Assembly: GCA_018242485.1 (NCBI GenBank)
Contig: JAFEBV010000005.1
Span: forward strand, 62,001-126,000
DNA from: Pseudomonadota bacterium
GTDB taxonomy: Bacteria > Pseudomonadota > Gammaproteobacteria > Xanthomonadales > Xanthomonadaceae
Direction of reading: 5' to 3'
DNA length: 64,000 nt
The notes beneath the pieces were generated by a model. The model was not told the DNA's origin. It searched no databases and saw only the letters and a list, made by a program, of their open reading frames with translations. Each line of letters begins with the position of its first letter. Within the stretch, counting starts at the first letter, position 1. The translations under genes and the position numbers were made by a program. Below are positions 17,041-25,079 of this stretch, piece by piece.

Positions 17041-17825
17041 GCTGGACTCCGCAGGCCGTCGTTCCAGCCATCCAGCAGGGCTTCCCAGCCGTTGACCAGC
17101 GCCGGTTCGTCGGCACGCGCGCCGATGCGCTTGCGCAGCGAGCGCCGCAGCCGCGCGATGTTGGCGGTCTGCCAGTTCAATGCCGGACGCCGCCGCACGC
17201 CGCGGTCGAAATCGATCAGCCAGCAATCGTCGTTCACATCCATCAGCACATTATCCACGTTGAGATCGGCATGGCATACGCCGGCGCGATGGAACGCGGC
17301 GATGCAGCGGCCGATCGCGCCCCATGGAGCGGCCGCGTGGCGATCCAGCAGAGCGCCCAACGAACGCGCGCCAGCAATGCGCGCGACCAGCAAGGCGGCG
17401 CGGTAACCGGCACCCACGCGCCAGTACGCCGCGGCCAGCGGTGTCGGCGCAGGCAAACCGAGTGCGCGCACTTCCTGCAGAAGACGAAACTCGCGAAAGC
17501 TGCGCGTGCGCTGCGCGCCCTGCCACAGGTAGGCCGCATGGCTGAGTTTCGCGGCCAGCCCGCCGCGCCGGTAGTGGCGCAACACCGCTGCGCCGGCCGC
17601 GGTGTCCACGAACCACGCCGCGCCGCGCCCGCCCACCACCACCGGCGTGGCACCGCCACAGGCCGGGTCGAAGATGCTGGCATCCACGCGCGGCAGCAGT
17701 GTCGGATCGAACAGGATCGCGCCGATGCCTGCGGCATCGTGAAACTCGACCGTCGCTTCGGATCCACGGTAGGCGTGCGTGTCCACGTCTGGCAGTCTAG
17801 CAAGCCATGCCGGAACATCCTGCAC
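17037..17825 (-). CDS. kdkA: 3-deoxy-D-manno-octulosonic acid kinase
   Basis: A kinase that phosphorylates Kdo of the lipopolysaccharide inner core at the cytoplasmic face. The 262-residue product shows the glycine-rich GGRGAAWFVD, LRHYRRGGLAAKLSHAAYLW, RSFREFRLLQEVRALGLPAP, the catalytic loop CHADLNVDNVLMD and LIDFDRG. KdkA is typical of Pasteurellaceae, Vibrio and Xanthomonadales, where it replaces WaaP functions. It is the first gene of the run into the MBL-fold gene and moaA, with a GTGA overlap. The metal-resistance block begins just upstream of it. Confidence 0.88.
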   Translation of the reverse strand: MQDVPAWLARLPDVDTHAYRGSEATVEFHDAAGIGAILFDPTLLPRVDASIFDPACGGATPVVVGGRGAAWFVDTAAGAAVLRHYRRGGLAAKLSHAAYLWQGAQRTRSFREFRLLQEVRALGLPAPTPLAAAYWRVGAGYRAALLVARIAGARSLGALLDRHAAAPWGAIGRCIAAFHRAGVCHADLNVDNVLMDVNDDCWLIDFDRGVRRRPALNWQTANIARLRRSLRKRIGARADEPALVNGWEALLDGWNDGLRSPA

Positions 17826-17904
17826 AGCCCCAAGCCAAGACAGATCTGATCAACTCGCTCGATGTTCGCGACAATAGCTCATCGCTACATGGATGACGAT
17901 CAAT

Positions 17905-17991
17905 GCAGCTGACGTTCAATGACGCAAACGGCTTGGGTGCGCTCACCGACGAAGCTGCTCACATCCATCGGCCCTGCTTGATCGCTTGATC
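17905..17991 (+). pseudogene. Probable remnant of an IS5-family transposase 5' end
   Basis: A 28-codon reading frame beginning MQLTFNDANGLG. From memory, this resembles the first residues of IS5-group transposases in Xanthomonadales (MQLTFGDAEGLG-like). After that point similarity is lost and the frame soon stops. It lies between kdkA and the nickel exporter, at the left edge of the metal-resistance block. No terminal repeats could be identified, so this is a suggestion from a short match only. Confidence 0.35.
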
Positions 17992-18008
17992 GGGAGGAAG
18001 AGGCAGAG

Positions 18009-19160
18009 CTACCCGTGAAGGTTGGCCAGTCCATACCAGCCTTGGTAGCCGACGTAGAAGCCAACGAGCAGGATCACTGCGCTCGAGAAGTACGGGGCCT
18101 TGCGGGCGAACTCGCCGAAGCCGCTCCAGCGCTTGGACACGTGGCGCACGCTCAACGCGGCCAGTGCGCCTGAGACGACCATGGTGAACGCCAGGCCGAT
18201 GCTGAAGCACAGCACCAGCGCGGCGCCGAGCGTGATCTTCTTGAGCTGCAGGCACAGCAGCAGCACGGTGATCGAGGCTGGGCACGGGATCAGCCCGCCG
18301 GTCAGGCCGAACACGATGATCTGGCCAGTGGTGACGTTCTGGTTGGCGAAGCGCCGGCGGATGTCGTTGGCGTGCGCGAGCTCGTGAGGATCCTGGTAGC
18401 CGGGTGCCGAGACGTCCAAGCCGGCGTAGCCAGGCACGGCATGGTGGTCGTGGTCGTGCTCGACGAACTCGACATCGAAGTTGTGCTTGTGGTGATCGTG
18501 GCCGAGGCTCAGGCGGGCGACGAACTCGTGGGGCTCCGGGATCGTGCTGATCGATTCGAGGAAGCCGGCACGCTCGGTGAAGGCGAAGGACTGCCGGCTC
18601 CCATCAGACCGTTCGGTCTCGACGATGACCTGATCGGCGTTCCAAGCCAGACCGTGCGGCCCGTCGGCGTAGAGCCGGAAGCGCGGCGGCATGCCGTCCT
18701 CGAAGATCTCCAGCCGCACCCGGCCGTGCCCGGTGTCGATGCGCTTGGCCTCGGGGCCGTGCCCTTCGTGGTGGCCGTGATCGTGGTCGTGCGGGTGGTC
18801 GTACGCGAGCGCCTCCGCCTGCTGGTTCTTCCGGGTCCGCCAAAGCATCCACAGCGCTACGCCTACGATCAGCACGGACGAGGCGATCTGGAAGTACGGC
18901 TCCGTCGTCTCGGCATTCCAGTTCCGGCCGAAGTACATGCCCGTCAGAGCGACCACCCACACCACCGCCGTGTGCGACACCGTCGCCGACAGTCCCAACA
19001 GCACGGCCTGACCGATCGTTCCGCGGATCGCGACGATGAAGGCGGCCATCATCGTCTTCGAGTGCCCCGGCTCCAGCCCGTGCAGGGCGCCCAGCAGGAT
19101 CGCGCTGGGCACGAACAGCCAGACATTGCCCTGTTGCAACAGGTGAACGAAGGAGTCCAT
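18009..19160 (-). CDS. rcnA: Nickel/cobalt efflux protein, RcnA type
   Basis: An inner membrane exporter of Ni(II)/Co(II), 383 residues, of the NiCoT/RcnA group. N-terminal motifs LLGALHGLEPGHSKTMMAAF and GLSATVSHTAVVW (first two TM segments), a long hydrophilic middle of about 170 residues with His clusters (DHPHDHDHGHHEGHG and EHDHDHHAVPG), and a C-terminal half with GLTGGLIPCPASITVLLLC and four further TMs fit RcnA/NreB. The loop is longer than in E. coli RcnA (274 residues in total). It lies 9 bases after the repressor gene, forming a repressor-exporter operon. Confidence 0.88.
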   Translation of the reverse strand: MDSFVHLLQQGNVWLFVPSAILLGALHGLEPGHSKTMMAAFIVAIRGTIGQAVLLGLSATVSHTAVVWVVALTGMYFGRNWNAETTEPYFQIASSVLIVGVALWMLWRTRKNQQAEALAYDHPHDHDHGHHEGHGPEAKRIDTGHGRVRLEIFEDGMPPRFRLYADGPHGLAWNADQVIVETERSDGSRQSFAFTERAGFLESISTIPEPHEFVARLSLGHDHHKHNFDVEFVEHDHDHHAVPGYAGLDVSAPGYQDPHELAHANDIRRRFANQNVTTGQIIVFGLTGGLIPCPASITVLLLCLQLKKITLGAALVLCFSIGLAFTMVVSGALAALSVRHVSKRWSGFGEFARKAPYFSSAVILLVGFYVGYQGWYGLANLHG

Positions 19161-19169
19161 GGGCGAGCC

Positions 19170-19439
19170 TCAGAGGTACTTGGTGATGGCCTTGAACTCG
19201 TCGATCGCGGCTTGGGAGTCGGAACCCCCTTGCCGCACGGCGTGATCCAGGCAGTGGTCGATGTGGTCGTGCACGAGGGTCTTCTTGGCCGAGTTGATCG
19301 CGCTCTCGACCGCCTGCAACTGCTGGGCGATGTCCAGGCAACCACGGCCTTCCTCGAGCATCGCGACGATGCTGCGCAGATGGCCCACGGCGCGCTTGAG
19401 ACGCTTGATGATCTGTGGATGCGTGGCGTGCAGGCTCAT
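19170..19439 (-). CDS. CsoR/RcnR/FrmR-family metal-sensing repressor
   Basis: An 89-residue all-helical repressor of the CsoR/RcnR family. Candidate metal ligands are Cys34 (EEGRGCLDI), His59 and Cys63 (HDHIDHCLDH), with His4 near the N-terminus. This Cys-His-Cys set matches CsoR and InrS rather than E. coli RcnR (Cys-His-His). Because it is followed by an RcnA-type exporter, nickel or cobalt sensing is likely, but the ligand set leaves copper open. A perfect palindrome lies just before its start codon and probably serves as its operator. It is divergent from chrB with a 100-base shared region. Confidence 0.86.
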   Translation of the reverse strand: MSLHATHPQIIKRLKRAVGHLRSIVAMLEEGRGCLDIAQQLQAVESAINSAKKTLVHDHIDHCLDHAVRQGGSDSQAAIDEFKAITKYL

Positions 19440-19446
19440 CGGCTCA

Positions 19447-19458
19447 TCCCCTAGGGGA
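19447..19458. promoter_or_regulatory. Palindromic operator candidate for the CsoR/RcnR-type repressor
   Basis: TCCCCTAGGGGA is a perfect 12-base palindrome, 8 bases upstream of the repressor start codon. G/C-tract palindromes are the usual binding sites of this family, placed so that bound repressor blocks its own operon. The GGGG half also lies where the ribosome binding site of the repressor gene should be. Repression of the operon is therefore inferred from position and sequence type. Confidence 0.5.
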
Positions 19459-19502
19459 GGATAGGTTAGCGGAGATGGTCCACCGAACCAACGGAACGTG
19501 TG

Positions 19503-19531
19503 TTGTATGAGTTATTATGAAATTGTAGGAT
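19503..19531 (+). promoter_or_regulatory. Possible chr operon promoter
   Basis: The 80 bases before chrB are markedly AT-richer than the surroundings. TTGTAT at 19503-19508 and TAGGAT at 19526-19531, 17 bases apart, could be a weak -35/-10 pair. The start point would then fall almost on the chrB ATG (19540), giving a leaderless or nearly leaderless transcript; alternatively AGGA within the same stretch is the ribosome binding site. Weak evidence, given by eye. Confidence 0.3.
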
Positions 19532-19539
19532 TTACGACA

Positions 19540-20517
19540 ATGAAGTCTGCACTGCGCTCCTGGTGGTTGCTGGTCCTGACATTGCCGACCGAGAACGCGA
19601 CGGCGCGCATGCGCTTCTGGCGGGCGCTGCGGGCGATGGGCTGCGCGGTCCTGCGCGACGGCGTCTACGTCCTGCCCGGCACCGAGGCGCACCGCCAGTG
19701 GTTCGACGACATGGCCGAGGCGATCCTCGAGGCCGGCGGCACCGCGCAGGTGCTGGCCACCACGGCCCGCGATCGCGATCAGGAGGCCTGCTTGCTGGGT
19801 CTGTTCGATCGCAGCGAGGACAATGCGGCCTTCACCAAGACCCTCACCGCGGCGCGCAAGACGCTCTCCGGTCAAGGCTCGACCGAGATCCAACGCATTG
19901 TGCGTCGACTGCGTCGCGATTTCGAGGCGTTGCGCGCAGCAGATCATTTTCCGAACGATGCGAGCTCCAAGTGCGAGGCGGCGTGGACCGATTTCCTCGG
20001 CCTGGTCGACACAGTCCTCTCGCCGGACGAGCCGCACACGGCGCCGGGCGCGATCGCGCGCTTGGCGCGCAAGGACTACCAAGGACGCACGTGGGCGACC
20101 CGCCGCCATCTGTGGGTCGATCGTGTTGCCAGCGCGTGGCTGATCCGGCGCTTCATCGACACCAAGGCGCGTTTGCTGTGGCTGGAGAAGCCCTCGGCCT
20201 GCCCGAAGTCGGCGCTGGGCTTCGACTTCGACGGCGCCCGTTTCACCCACGTCGGCGAGCGGGTGACCTTCGAGGTGCTGCTGGCGAGCTTCGGTCTCGA
20301 TGAGGATCCCGGACTGGCGCGGCTGAGCGCGCTCGTCCACCTGCTCGACGTCGGCGGCGAGCCGGTGCCCGAGGCGGCAGGATTCGAGGCGTTGATGACC
20401 GCGGCGCGCGCGAATGCGAAGGACGACGACGCGCTACTCGCGCAGATGACGCCCACGCTCGATGGTCTGCACGCGTTCTACGCAACTGCTGCGGCCGGGC
20501 CGGAGAAGAAGCGATGA
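19540..20517 (+). CDS. chrB: Chromate resistance regulator ChrB
   Basis: A 325-residue ChrB protein. The N-terminal half (to about 150) matches the ChrB N-terminal domain (WWLLVLTLPTEN, RFWRALRAMGCAVLRDGVYVLP) and the C-terminal half holds the ChrB C-domain with RRHLWVDRVASAWLIRRFIDTKA, FTHVGERVTFEVLLASFGL and an end rich in Ala and Asp. In Ochrobactrum and Cupriavidus, ChrB acts as a chromate-responsive regulator of the chr promoter. The ATG at 19540 starts the conserved region; an ATG at 19498 would add 14 unrelated residues. The stop overlaps the chrA start (ATGA). Confidence 0.9.
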   Translation: MKSALRSWWLLVLTLPTENATARMRFWRALRAMGCAVLRDGVYVLPGTEAHRQWFDDMAEAILEAGGTAQVLATTARDRDQEACLLGLFDRSEDNAAFTKTLTAARKTLSGQGSTEIQRIVRRLRRDFEALRAADHFPNDASSKCEAAWTDFLGLVDTVLSPDEPHTAPGAIARLARKDYQGRTWATRRHLWVDRVASAWLIRRFIDTKARLLWLEKPSACPKSALGFDFDGARFTHVGERVTFEVLLASFGLDEDPGLARLSALVHLLDVGGEPVPEAAGFEALMTAARANAKDDDALLAQMTPTLDGLHAFYATAAAGPEKKR

Positions 20518-21686
20518 GCGAAGCAGCCATCGACACACCGACGGCGCCTTCCTACTCGCTGTGGGATCTGACCTGCTATGCGTTGCGGCTGGGCAGCATC
20601 GGTTTCGGCGGTCCGGTCGCACTGATCGGTTACATGCATCGCGACCTCGTCGAGCGCCGGAAGTGGATCTCCGAGGCCGACTACAAGGAAGGCCTCACGC
20701 TCGCACAGCTCATGCCCGGGCCGCTGGCCGCGCAGTTGGCGATGTACCTGGGCTACGTCCACTACAGGCGGCTCGGCGCCACCCTGGTGGGCATCGGCTT
20801 CGTGCTGCCCTCGTTTCTGATGGTGGTGGCCTTGGGCTGGCTCTACCAGCGCTTCGGCGGGCTGAGCTGGATGCAGGCGGCGTTCTACGGCGTCGGCGCT
20901 GCCGTGATCGGCATCATCGCGCTCAGCGCGGTCAAGCTGACCCGGAAGAACATCGGCAAGAACCCCATGCTCTGGGGCATCTACCTCGTCAGCGGCACGC
21001 TGACCGCGGTGACCGCCTCCGAGTACCTGTGGGTGTTCCTGCTCGGCGGCGGGCTCGTCTGGCTGGTGCGCACCCCGCCGAAGCTCTTGCAACGCCGGCC
21101 GCGCACATCGTTGATCCTGGTCGTGCCGGCGCTCGGCGCGACGCAGGTGCCGCTGCTGCTGCAGATCTTCGGCTTCTTCGCCAAGGCCGGTGCCTGCGTG
21201 TTCGGCAGCGGCTTGGCGATCGTGCCGTTCCTGTACGGTGGCGTGGTGACCGAGCACCACTGGCTGGGCGAGCGCCAGTTCATCGACGCGGTCGCGGTGG
21301 CGATGATCACCCCCGGCCCGGTGGTCATCACCGTCGGCTTCATCGGCTACTTGGTCGCCGGATTGCAGGGCGCGATCGTGGCCGCGGTGGGCATGTTCCT
21401 GCCGTGCTACCTGTTCACGGTCATTCCGGCGCCGTATTTCCGCAAGCACGGCAAGCGCCCGGGCATCGTCGCCTTCATCGCCGGCGCCACCGCCGCGGCG
21501 ATCGGCACGATCGCAGGCTCGGTGATCGTGCTGGGCATGCGCTCGATCATCGACGTGCCGACCGCGCTGATCGCGCTCGCGGCCGTCGGCGTGCTGTGGA
21601 AGTTCGACAAGATCCCCGAGCCGGTGATCGTCGTCGTTGCTGCCGCGCTCGGCCTGTTGCTGTATCCGCTCGCCGCGCACCACTAG
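20514..21686 (+). CDS. chrA: Chromate efflux transporter ChrA (long, two-domain)
   Basis: A 390-residue inner membrane CHR-family transporter that expels chromate, driven by the membrane potential. Both halves of the long-chain form are visible: SIGFGGPVALIGYMHRDLVE and LMPGPLAAQLAMYLGY in the first, KAGACVFGSGLAIVPFL and MITPGPVVITVGFIGY in the second, with about ten TM segments. Start and chrB stop overlap by four bases. The superoxide dismutase gene follows after 17 bases with its own GGAGG site. Confidence 0.93.
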   Translation: MSEAAIDTPTAPSYSLWDLTCYALRLGSIGFGGPVALIGYMHRDLVERRKWISEADYKEGLTLAQLMPGPLAAQLAMYLGYVHYRRLGATLVGIGFVLPSFLMVVALGWLYQRFGGLSWMQAAFYGVGAAVIGIIALSAVKLTRKNIGKNPMLWGIYLVSGTLTAVTASEYLWVFLLGGGLVWLVRTPPKLLQRRPRTSLILVVPALGATQVPLLLQIFGFFAKAGACVFGSGLAIVPFLYGGVVTEHHWLGERQFIDAVAVAMITPGPVVITVGFIGYLVAGLQGAIVAAVGMFLPCYLFTVIPAPYFRKHGKRPGIVAFIAGATAAAIGTIAGSVIVLGMRSIIDVPTALIALAAVGVLWKFDKIPEPVIVVVAAALGLLLYPLAAHH

Positions 21687-21703
21687 TGCAGGAGGTTTCC
21701 CCC

Positions 21704-22342
21704 ATGACCCACGCACCGGCTTTCGCATCGACCCACGAGATGCGTCCATTGCCGTTCGATCCGTCCAAGCTCGACGGCCTGTCCGAGAAGCTGATCCAGT
21801 CGCACTGGGAGAACAACTACGGCGGCTCGGTGAAGGCGCTCAACACAATCAAGCAACGCCTGACGCAAGCTCTGGCCGATCCGGATACACCGCCATTCGT
21901 CTACAACGACCTCAAGCGCGAGCACCTGATGCGCACCGGCTCGGTGGTGCTGCACGAATTGTACTTCGAGAACCTCGGCGGCGACGGCCAGCCCGATGCC
22001 GACGTGCGCCGACGTATCGCCGCCGCGTTCGGCGACTTCGCCACGTGGGAGGTCGAGTTCCGCCGCATGGGTGCCGGCCTGGGAGGCGATTCGGGCTGGG
22101 TCGTGCTCGGCTGGAACCGGCACCTGCGCCAGCTCGAGAACTACTGGCTCTGGGACCACCTGCACGGTCCGGCCGACACCGCGCCCATCCTCGTGCTCGA
22201 CATGTACGAGCACTCCTACCAGATGGACTACGGCGCAGCCGCCGCGAAGTACCTCGACGCGTTCTTCCGCAACATCCGATGGGACGTCGCCGCTGCGCGC
22301 CTGACGCGGGCGGTGGCCGCCACTGATGGAGGTGCCTCATGA
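21704..22342 (+). CDS. chrC: Fe/Mn superoxide dismutase of the chr operon (ChrC-like)
   Basis: A 212-residue Fe/Mn-type superoxide dismutase, which removes superoxide arising from intracellular Cr(VI) reduction. Metal ligands are seen as His in SHWENNYGG (about residue 32), His in VLHELYFENLGG, and Asp and His in LDMYEHSYQMDYG. The first ligand region lacks the usual HH-x-x-HH pattern, which marks it as the divergent branch found in chr operons (chrC of the Ochrobactrum tritici chrBACF operon). GGAGG lies 8 bases before the ATG. The stop overlaps the next start by ATGA. Confidence 0.87.
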   Translation: MTHAPAFASTHEMRPLPFDPSKLDGLSEKLIQSHWENNYGGSVKALNTIKQRLTQALADPDTPPFVYNDLKREHLMRTGSVVLHELYFENLGGDGQPDADVRRRIAAAFGDFATWEVEFRRMGAGLGGDSGWVVLGWNRHLRQLENYWLWDHLHGPADTAPILVLDMYEHSYQMDYGAAAAKYLDAFFRNIRWDVAAARLTRAVAATDGGAS

Positions 22343-22794
22343 AGTGGGTCACCCGCGAACGTCCCAAGATCGATCGCATCGCCTGCCCGTGGCTGATCGC
22401 ACGCTTCATCGACGACGCGCCCGAGTTCCTGTACGTCCCCGCGAACCGGGTCTTCGACGTCGCCCGCGAACAGGACGCGATCGCCTACGACATTCCCGGC
22501 GCCGAGCTCTCGCACGTGGGCGAGCTGTGCAGCTTCGATGCCTTCCTGTCCTGCTACGGCCTCGACGACCCGGCCCTGCAGCAGCTCGCCGCGATCGTGC
22601 GCGGCGCCGACACCTCGCGCCTGGACTTGACGCCGCAGTCGGCGGGCCTGTACGCGATCTCGCTCGGGCTCTCGCACACCCACGTCGACGACCACGCGAT
22701 GCTCGCACAGGGCCTGGTGATGTACGACGCGCTCTACGCCTGGTGCCGGTCCTGCCAGGAAGAGACCCACGCCTGGCCTCCGCGGATCGCCTGA
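22339..22794 (+). CDS. Stand-alone ChrB C-terminal-domain protein
   Basis: A 151-residue protein homologous to the C-terminal half of ChrB encoded three genes upstream: RPKIDRIACPWLIARFIDDA aligns with the WVDRVASAWLIRRFID segment of ChrB, and GAELSHVGELCSFDAFLSCYGL with FTHVGERVTFEVLLASFGL. It lacks the N-terminal regulatory half. It has four Cys, two in a closing CRSCQEE segment that could bind metal. Its job is unknown; a chromate-processing or sensing accessory is the likeliest reading. ATGA overlap with the dismutase gene and a 3-base gap to the following gene place it inside the operon. Confidence 0.8.
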   Translation: MKWVTRERPKIDRIACPWLIARFIDDAPEFLYVPANRVFDVAREQDAIAYDIPGAELSHVGELCSFDAFLSCYGLDDPALQQLAAIVRGADTSRLDLTPQSAGLYAISLGLSHTHVDDHAMLAQGLVMYDALYAWCRSCQEETHAWPPRIA

Positions 22795-22797
22795 GCG

Positions 22798-24975
22798 GTG
22801 GCGCTCCGACGGACGATTGCCTGGATCTGCGTGCTCGCATTCGGTGCGGTCGCCGGCGCGTGGGCGGCTGATGCGTCCAAGGCCAGTGCGCCGCCGCCGG
22901 CCATCACCGCCGTGAAGGTCAGCGGCGCGCCGGACGCAGCCCAGTGGCAGACGGCACCGGCATTCGCACTGATCCAGCAGGATCCGCACCCCGGCGAGCC
23001 AACGGCGTACCCGACGACCGTGCGCGTGCTCGCCGATGGCAACCACCTCTACGTGCGCGTGGAAGCGACCGATCCGGAATTCGGCAAGCGCTCGGTACAC
23101 ACTATCGAGCGCGACAGCGACCAGAGCAACGACGACCACGTGACTCTGGTGCTCGACACCTTCGCCGCGCAGCGCAGCGGCTACGTGTTCCAAGTCAACG
23201 CCGGCGGCGGACGCAGCGACGGCCTGGTCGTCGCCGGCACGCGCACGCCCTCGTTCGACTGGGACGGGATCTGGGACGCGCAGGTCGAGCGTAACGCAAC
23301 CGGCTGGGTGGCCACATTCGCGATCGACACGCGCCACCTGCAGTTTCGCCGAGGACTGGATCACTGGGGCTTCAACGTGCAGCGCTACGTGCCGCGCGAT
23401 CAGCTCAGCCTGCAATGGTCGGCGATCAGCCTGGATGCCTCGGTGTTCGACCTCGATCGCATGGGCAGCCTCGCCGGCGTCGGCAACTTCGAGCAGGGCC
23501 ACGGCATCGAGATCACGCCCTACGCGCTGGCGCGGCACGACAGCCTTGGCAACAAAACGTCCGCGCAGGTCGGCGGCGACGTGCGCTACAACGTCACCCC
23601 CGACCTGGCGGTGATCGCGACCTTCAACCCGGACTTCGCCGAGGCCGAGGCCGACGCTCAGCAGATCAACCTCACGCGCTTCTCGCTGTTTTATCCCGAG
23701 AAGCGCCGATTCTTCCTCGAAGGCTCCAACCAGTTCGCGTTCTCGGCGGGACTGGCCGACCCGGACCGCGACACGGTCTTCGTACCGTTCTACTCGCGCC
23801 GCATCGGCATGGTCGACGGCAACACGGTGCGGCTCGACGAGGGCGTCAAGGTCATCGGCAGCACCGGCCCGTGGTCGATCGGCGCGTTGGATGTCGAGAC
23901 CGGCCGCTTCGGGCTGCACGGGCCAATCAACCTGTTCGCCGGGCACCTGACCTACGACGTTGACGAGCACCTGCGCGTGGGCACGATGCTAACCCGTGGC
24001 GATCCGACCGGACAGACCGACAACCAGTTCGAGGGCATCGACGCGGTTTGGCAGACGGCGACGTTCCGCGGCGACAAGAACCTGACCCTTGCCGGTTGGG
24101 CCGCTCGCACCGAGGGCGACCACTTGCCCGGCGATCACGATGCCTGGGGCCTGTTCGCGCAGTATCCGAACGACCTGTGGAACGCGATTGCCAGCATCAA
24201 CCAGTTCGGCGATGCCTTCGATCCCGCGCTGGGCTTCCTGCCGCGACCGGGCACGCGGCAATACGACGTCTACCTCGACTACCGGCCGCGACCTACCCAT
24301 CCGGCGTTGCACTGGGCGCACCAGTTCTTCTACCAACTCGACGTCCAGCAGTTCGAGGACCTGCACGGCAACCTGCAGACGCGGCGGATCTTCACCGCGC
24401 CGTTCAACGTCGACACCGACGCGGGCGAGCACTTCGAGTTCGACTGGATCCCGGAGACCGAAGTGCTGTCGGCGCCGTTCGAGATCTCGCCGGGCGTCGT
24501 GCTGCCGGTGGGCAGCTACCGCTTCGACCGCTACCGCTTCGAGACCCAGTCCTCCAACGCCAGGCCCTGGCAGATCGGCAACGTCGCCGAGATCGGCACC
24601 TTCTACGACGGCCGACTGATCCACACCGCGCCCTTCATCGACTGGACGGCGCTGGGCGGCAAGCTGCGCTTCGAGCTGAGCAACGAGACCGACTGGGGCT
24701 ACCTGCGCGAGGGCAACTTCATCCAGCGCCTGTACGCGTGGAAGGTCGCGTACTCCTTCAACCCCAACCTGAGCCTGGCCAGCTTCGTGCAGTACGACTC
24801 GACGATCGGCCATGTCGGTATCAACGCGCGCCTGCACTGGATCGTCGGACCCGGCCGCGACCTGTTCCTGGTGTTCGACCATGGCATCGAGTCCGCCGCG
24901 GACGATCCCACGGCGCGCCTGATGCCGGTGTCCAACCAGTTCGTCGCCAAGCTGCGATGGGATTTGAGCCTGTGA
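22798..24975 (+). CDS. DUF5916-type outer-membrane barrel protein with N-terminal CBM9-like domain
   Basis: A 725-residue exported protein starting at GTG, with a signal peptide (about 1-24, ending GAWAAD). Residues about 35-220 look like the CBM9-like sandwich (DAAQWQTAPAFALIQQDP, LYVRVEATDPE, DDHVTLVLDTF). The rest matches the DUF5916 barrel: VTPDLAVIATFNPDFAEAEAD, LFYPEKRRFFLEGSNQF, PFYSRRIGMVDG and many alternating strands to the end (LRWDLSL). The function of DUF5916 proteins is unknown. It lies 3 bases after the ChrB-like gene, so it is very probably co-transcribed with the chromate genes. Confidence 0.8.
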   Translation: MALRRTIAWICVLAFGAVAGAWAADASKASAPPPAITAVKVSGAPDAAQWQTAPAFALIQQDPHPGEPTAYPTTVRVLADGNHLYVRVEATDPEFGKRSVHTIERDSDQSNDDHVTLVLDTFAAQRSGYVFQVNAGGGRSDGLVVAGTRTPSFDWDGIWDAQVERNATGWVATFAIDTRHLQFRRGLDHWGFNVQRYVPRDQLSLQWSAISLDASVFDLDRMGSLAGVGNFEQGHGIEITPYALARHDSLGNKTSAQVGGDVRYNVTPDLAVIATFNPDFAEAEADAQQINLTRFSLFYPEKRRFFLEGSNQFAFSAGLADPDRDTVFVPFYSRRIGMVDGNTVRLDEGVKVIGSTGPWSIGALDVETGRFGLHGPINLFAGHLTYDVDEHLRVGTMLTRGDPTGQTDNQFEGIDAVWQTATFRGDKNLTLAGWAARTEGDHLPGDHDAWGLFAQYPNDLWNAIASINQFGDAFDPALGFLPRPGTRQYDVYLDYRPRPTHPALHWAHQFFYQLDVQQFEDLHGNLQTRRIFTAPFNVDTDAGEHFEFDWIPETEVLSAPFEISPGVVLPVGSYRFDRYRFETQSSNARPWQIGNVAEIGTFYDGRLIHTAPFIDWTALGGKLRFELSNETDWGYLREGNFIQRLYAWKVAYSFNPNLSLASFVQYDSTIGHVGINARLHWIVGPGRDLFLVFDHGIESAADDPTARLMPVSNQFVAKLRWDLSL

Positions 24976-24977
24976 GC

Positions 24978-25079
24978 ATGTTCCGAACTTCGTTCGTGAG
25001 ATCAGGGCAGCGCGGACACGCCGCGATCCGCATCGCGCTGCTGGCGATGGTCGCGGTCGCGCCGCTGGCGGCGCTGTGA
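24978..25079 (+). pseudogene. Truncated signal-peptide ORF at the right edge of the chr block
   Basis: A 33-codon frame starting two bases after the DUF5916 stop: a basic N-terminus (MFRTSFVRSGQRGHAAIRIA) followed by a hydrophobic stretch, ALLAMVAVAPLAAL, then a stop. It reads like the signal peptide of an exported protein whose body is missing. The next bases already belong to the amiC downstream region, so a deletion or insertion boundary is likely here. Confidence 0.4.

Noticed and set aside
15263..17116. A single 617-residue fusion of the MBL-fold protein and MoaA
   Set aside because: The long frame is accidental: the upstream part is out of frame with the MBL-fold gene, and moaA has its own ATG overlapping the preceding stop.
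19498..19539. Upstream start for ChrB (MCCMSYYEIVGF)
   Set aside because: The extra 14 residues lie in the AT-rich promoter-like stretch and precede the conserved ChrB start; the ATG at 19540 is preferred.
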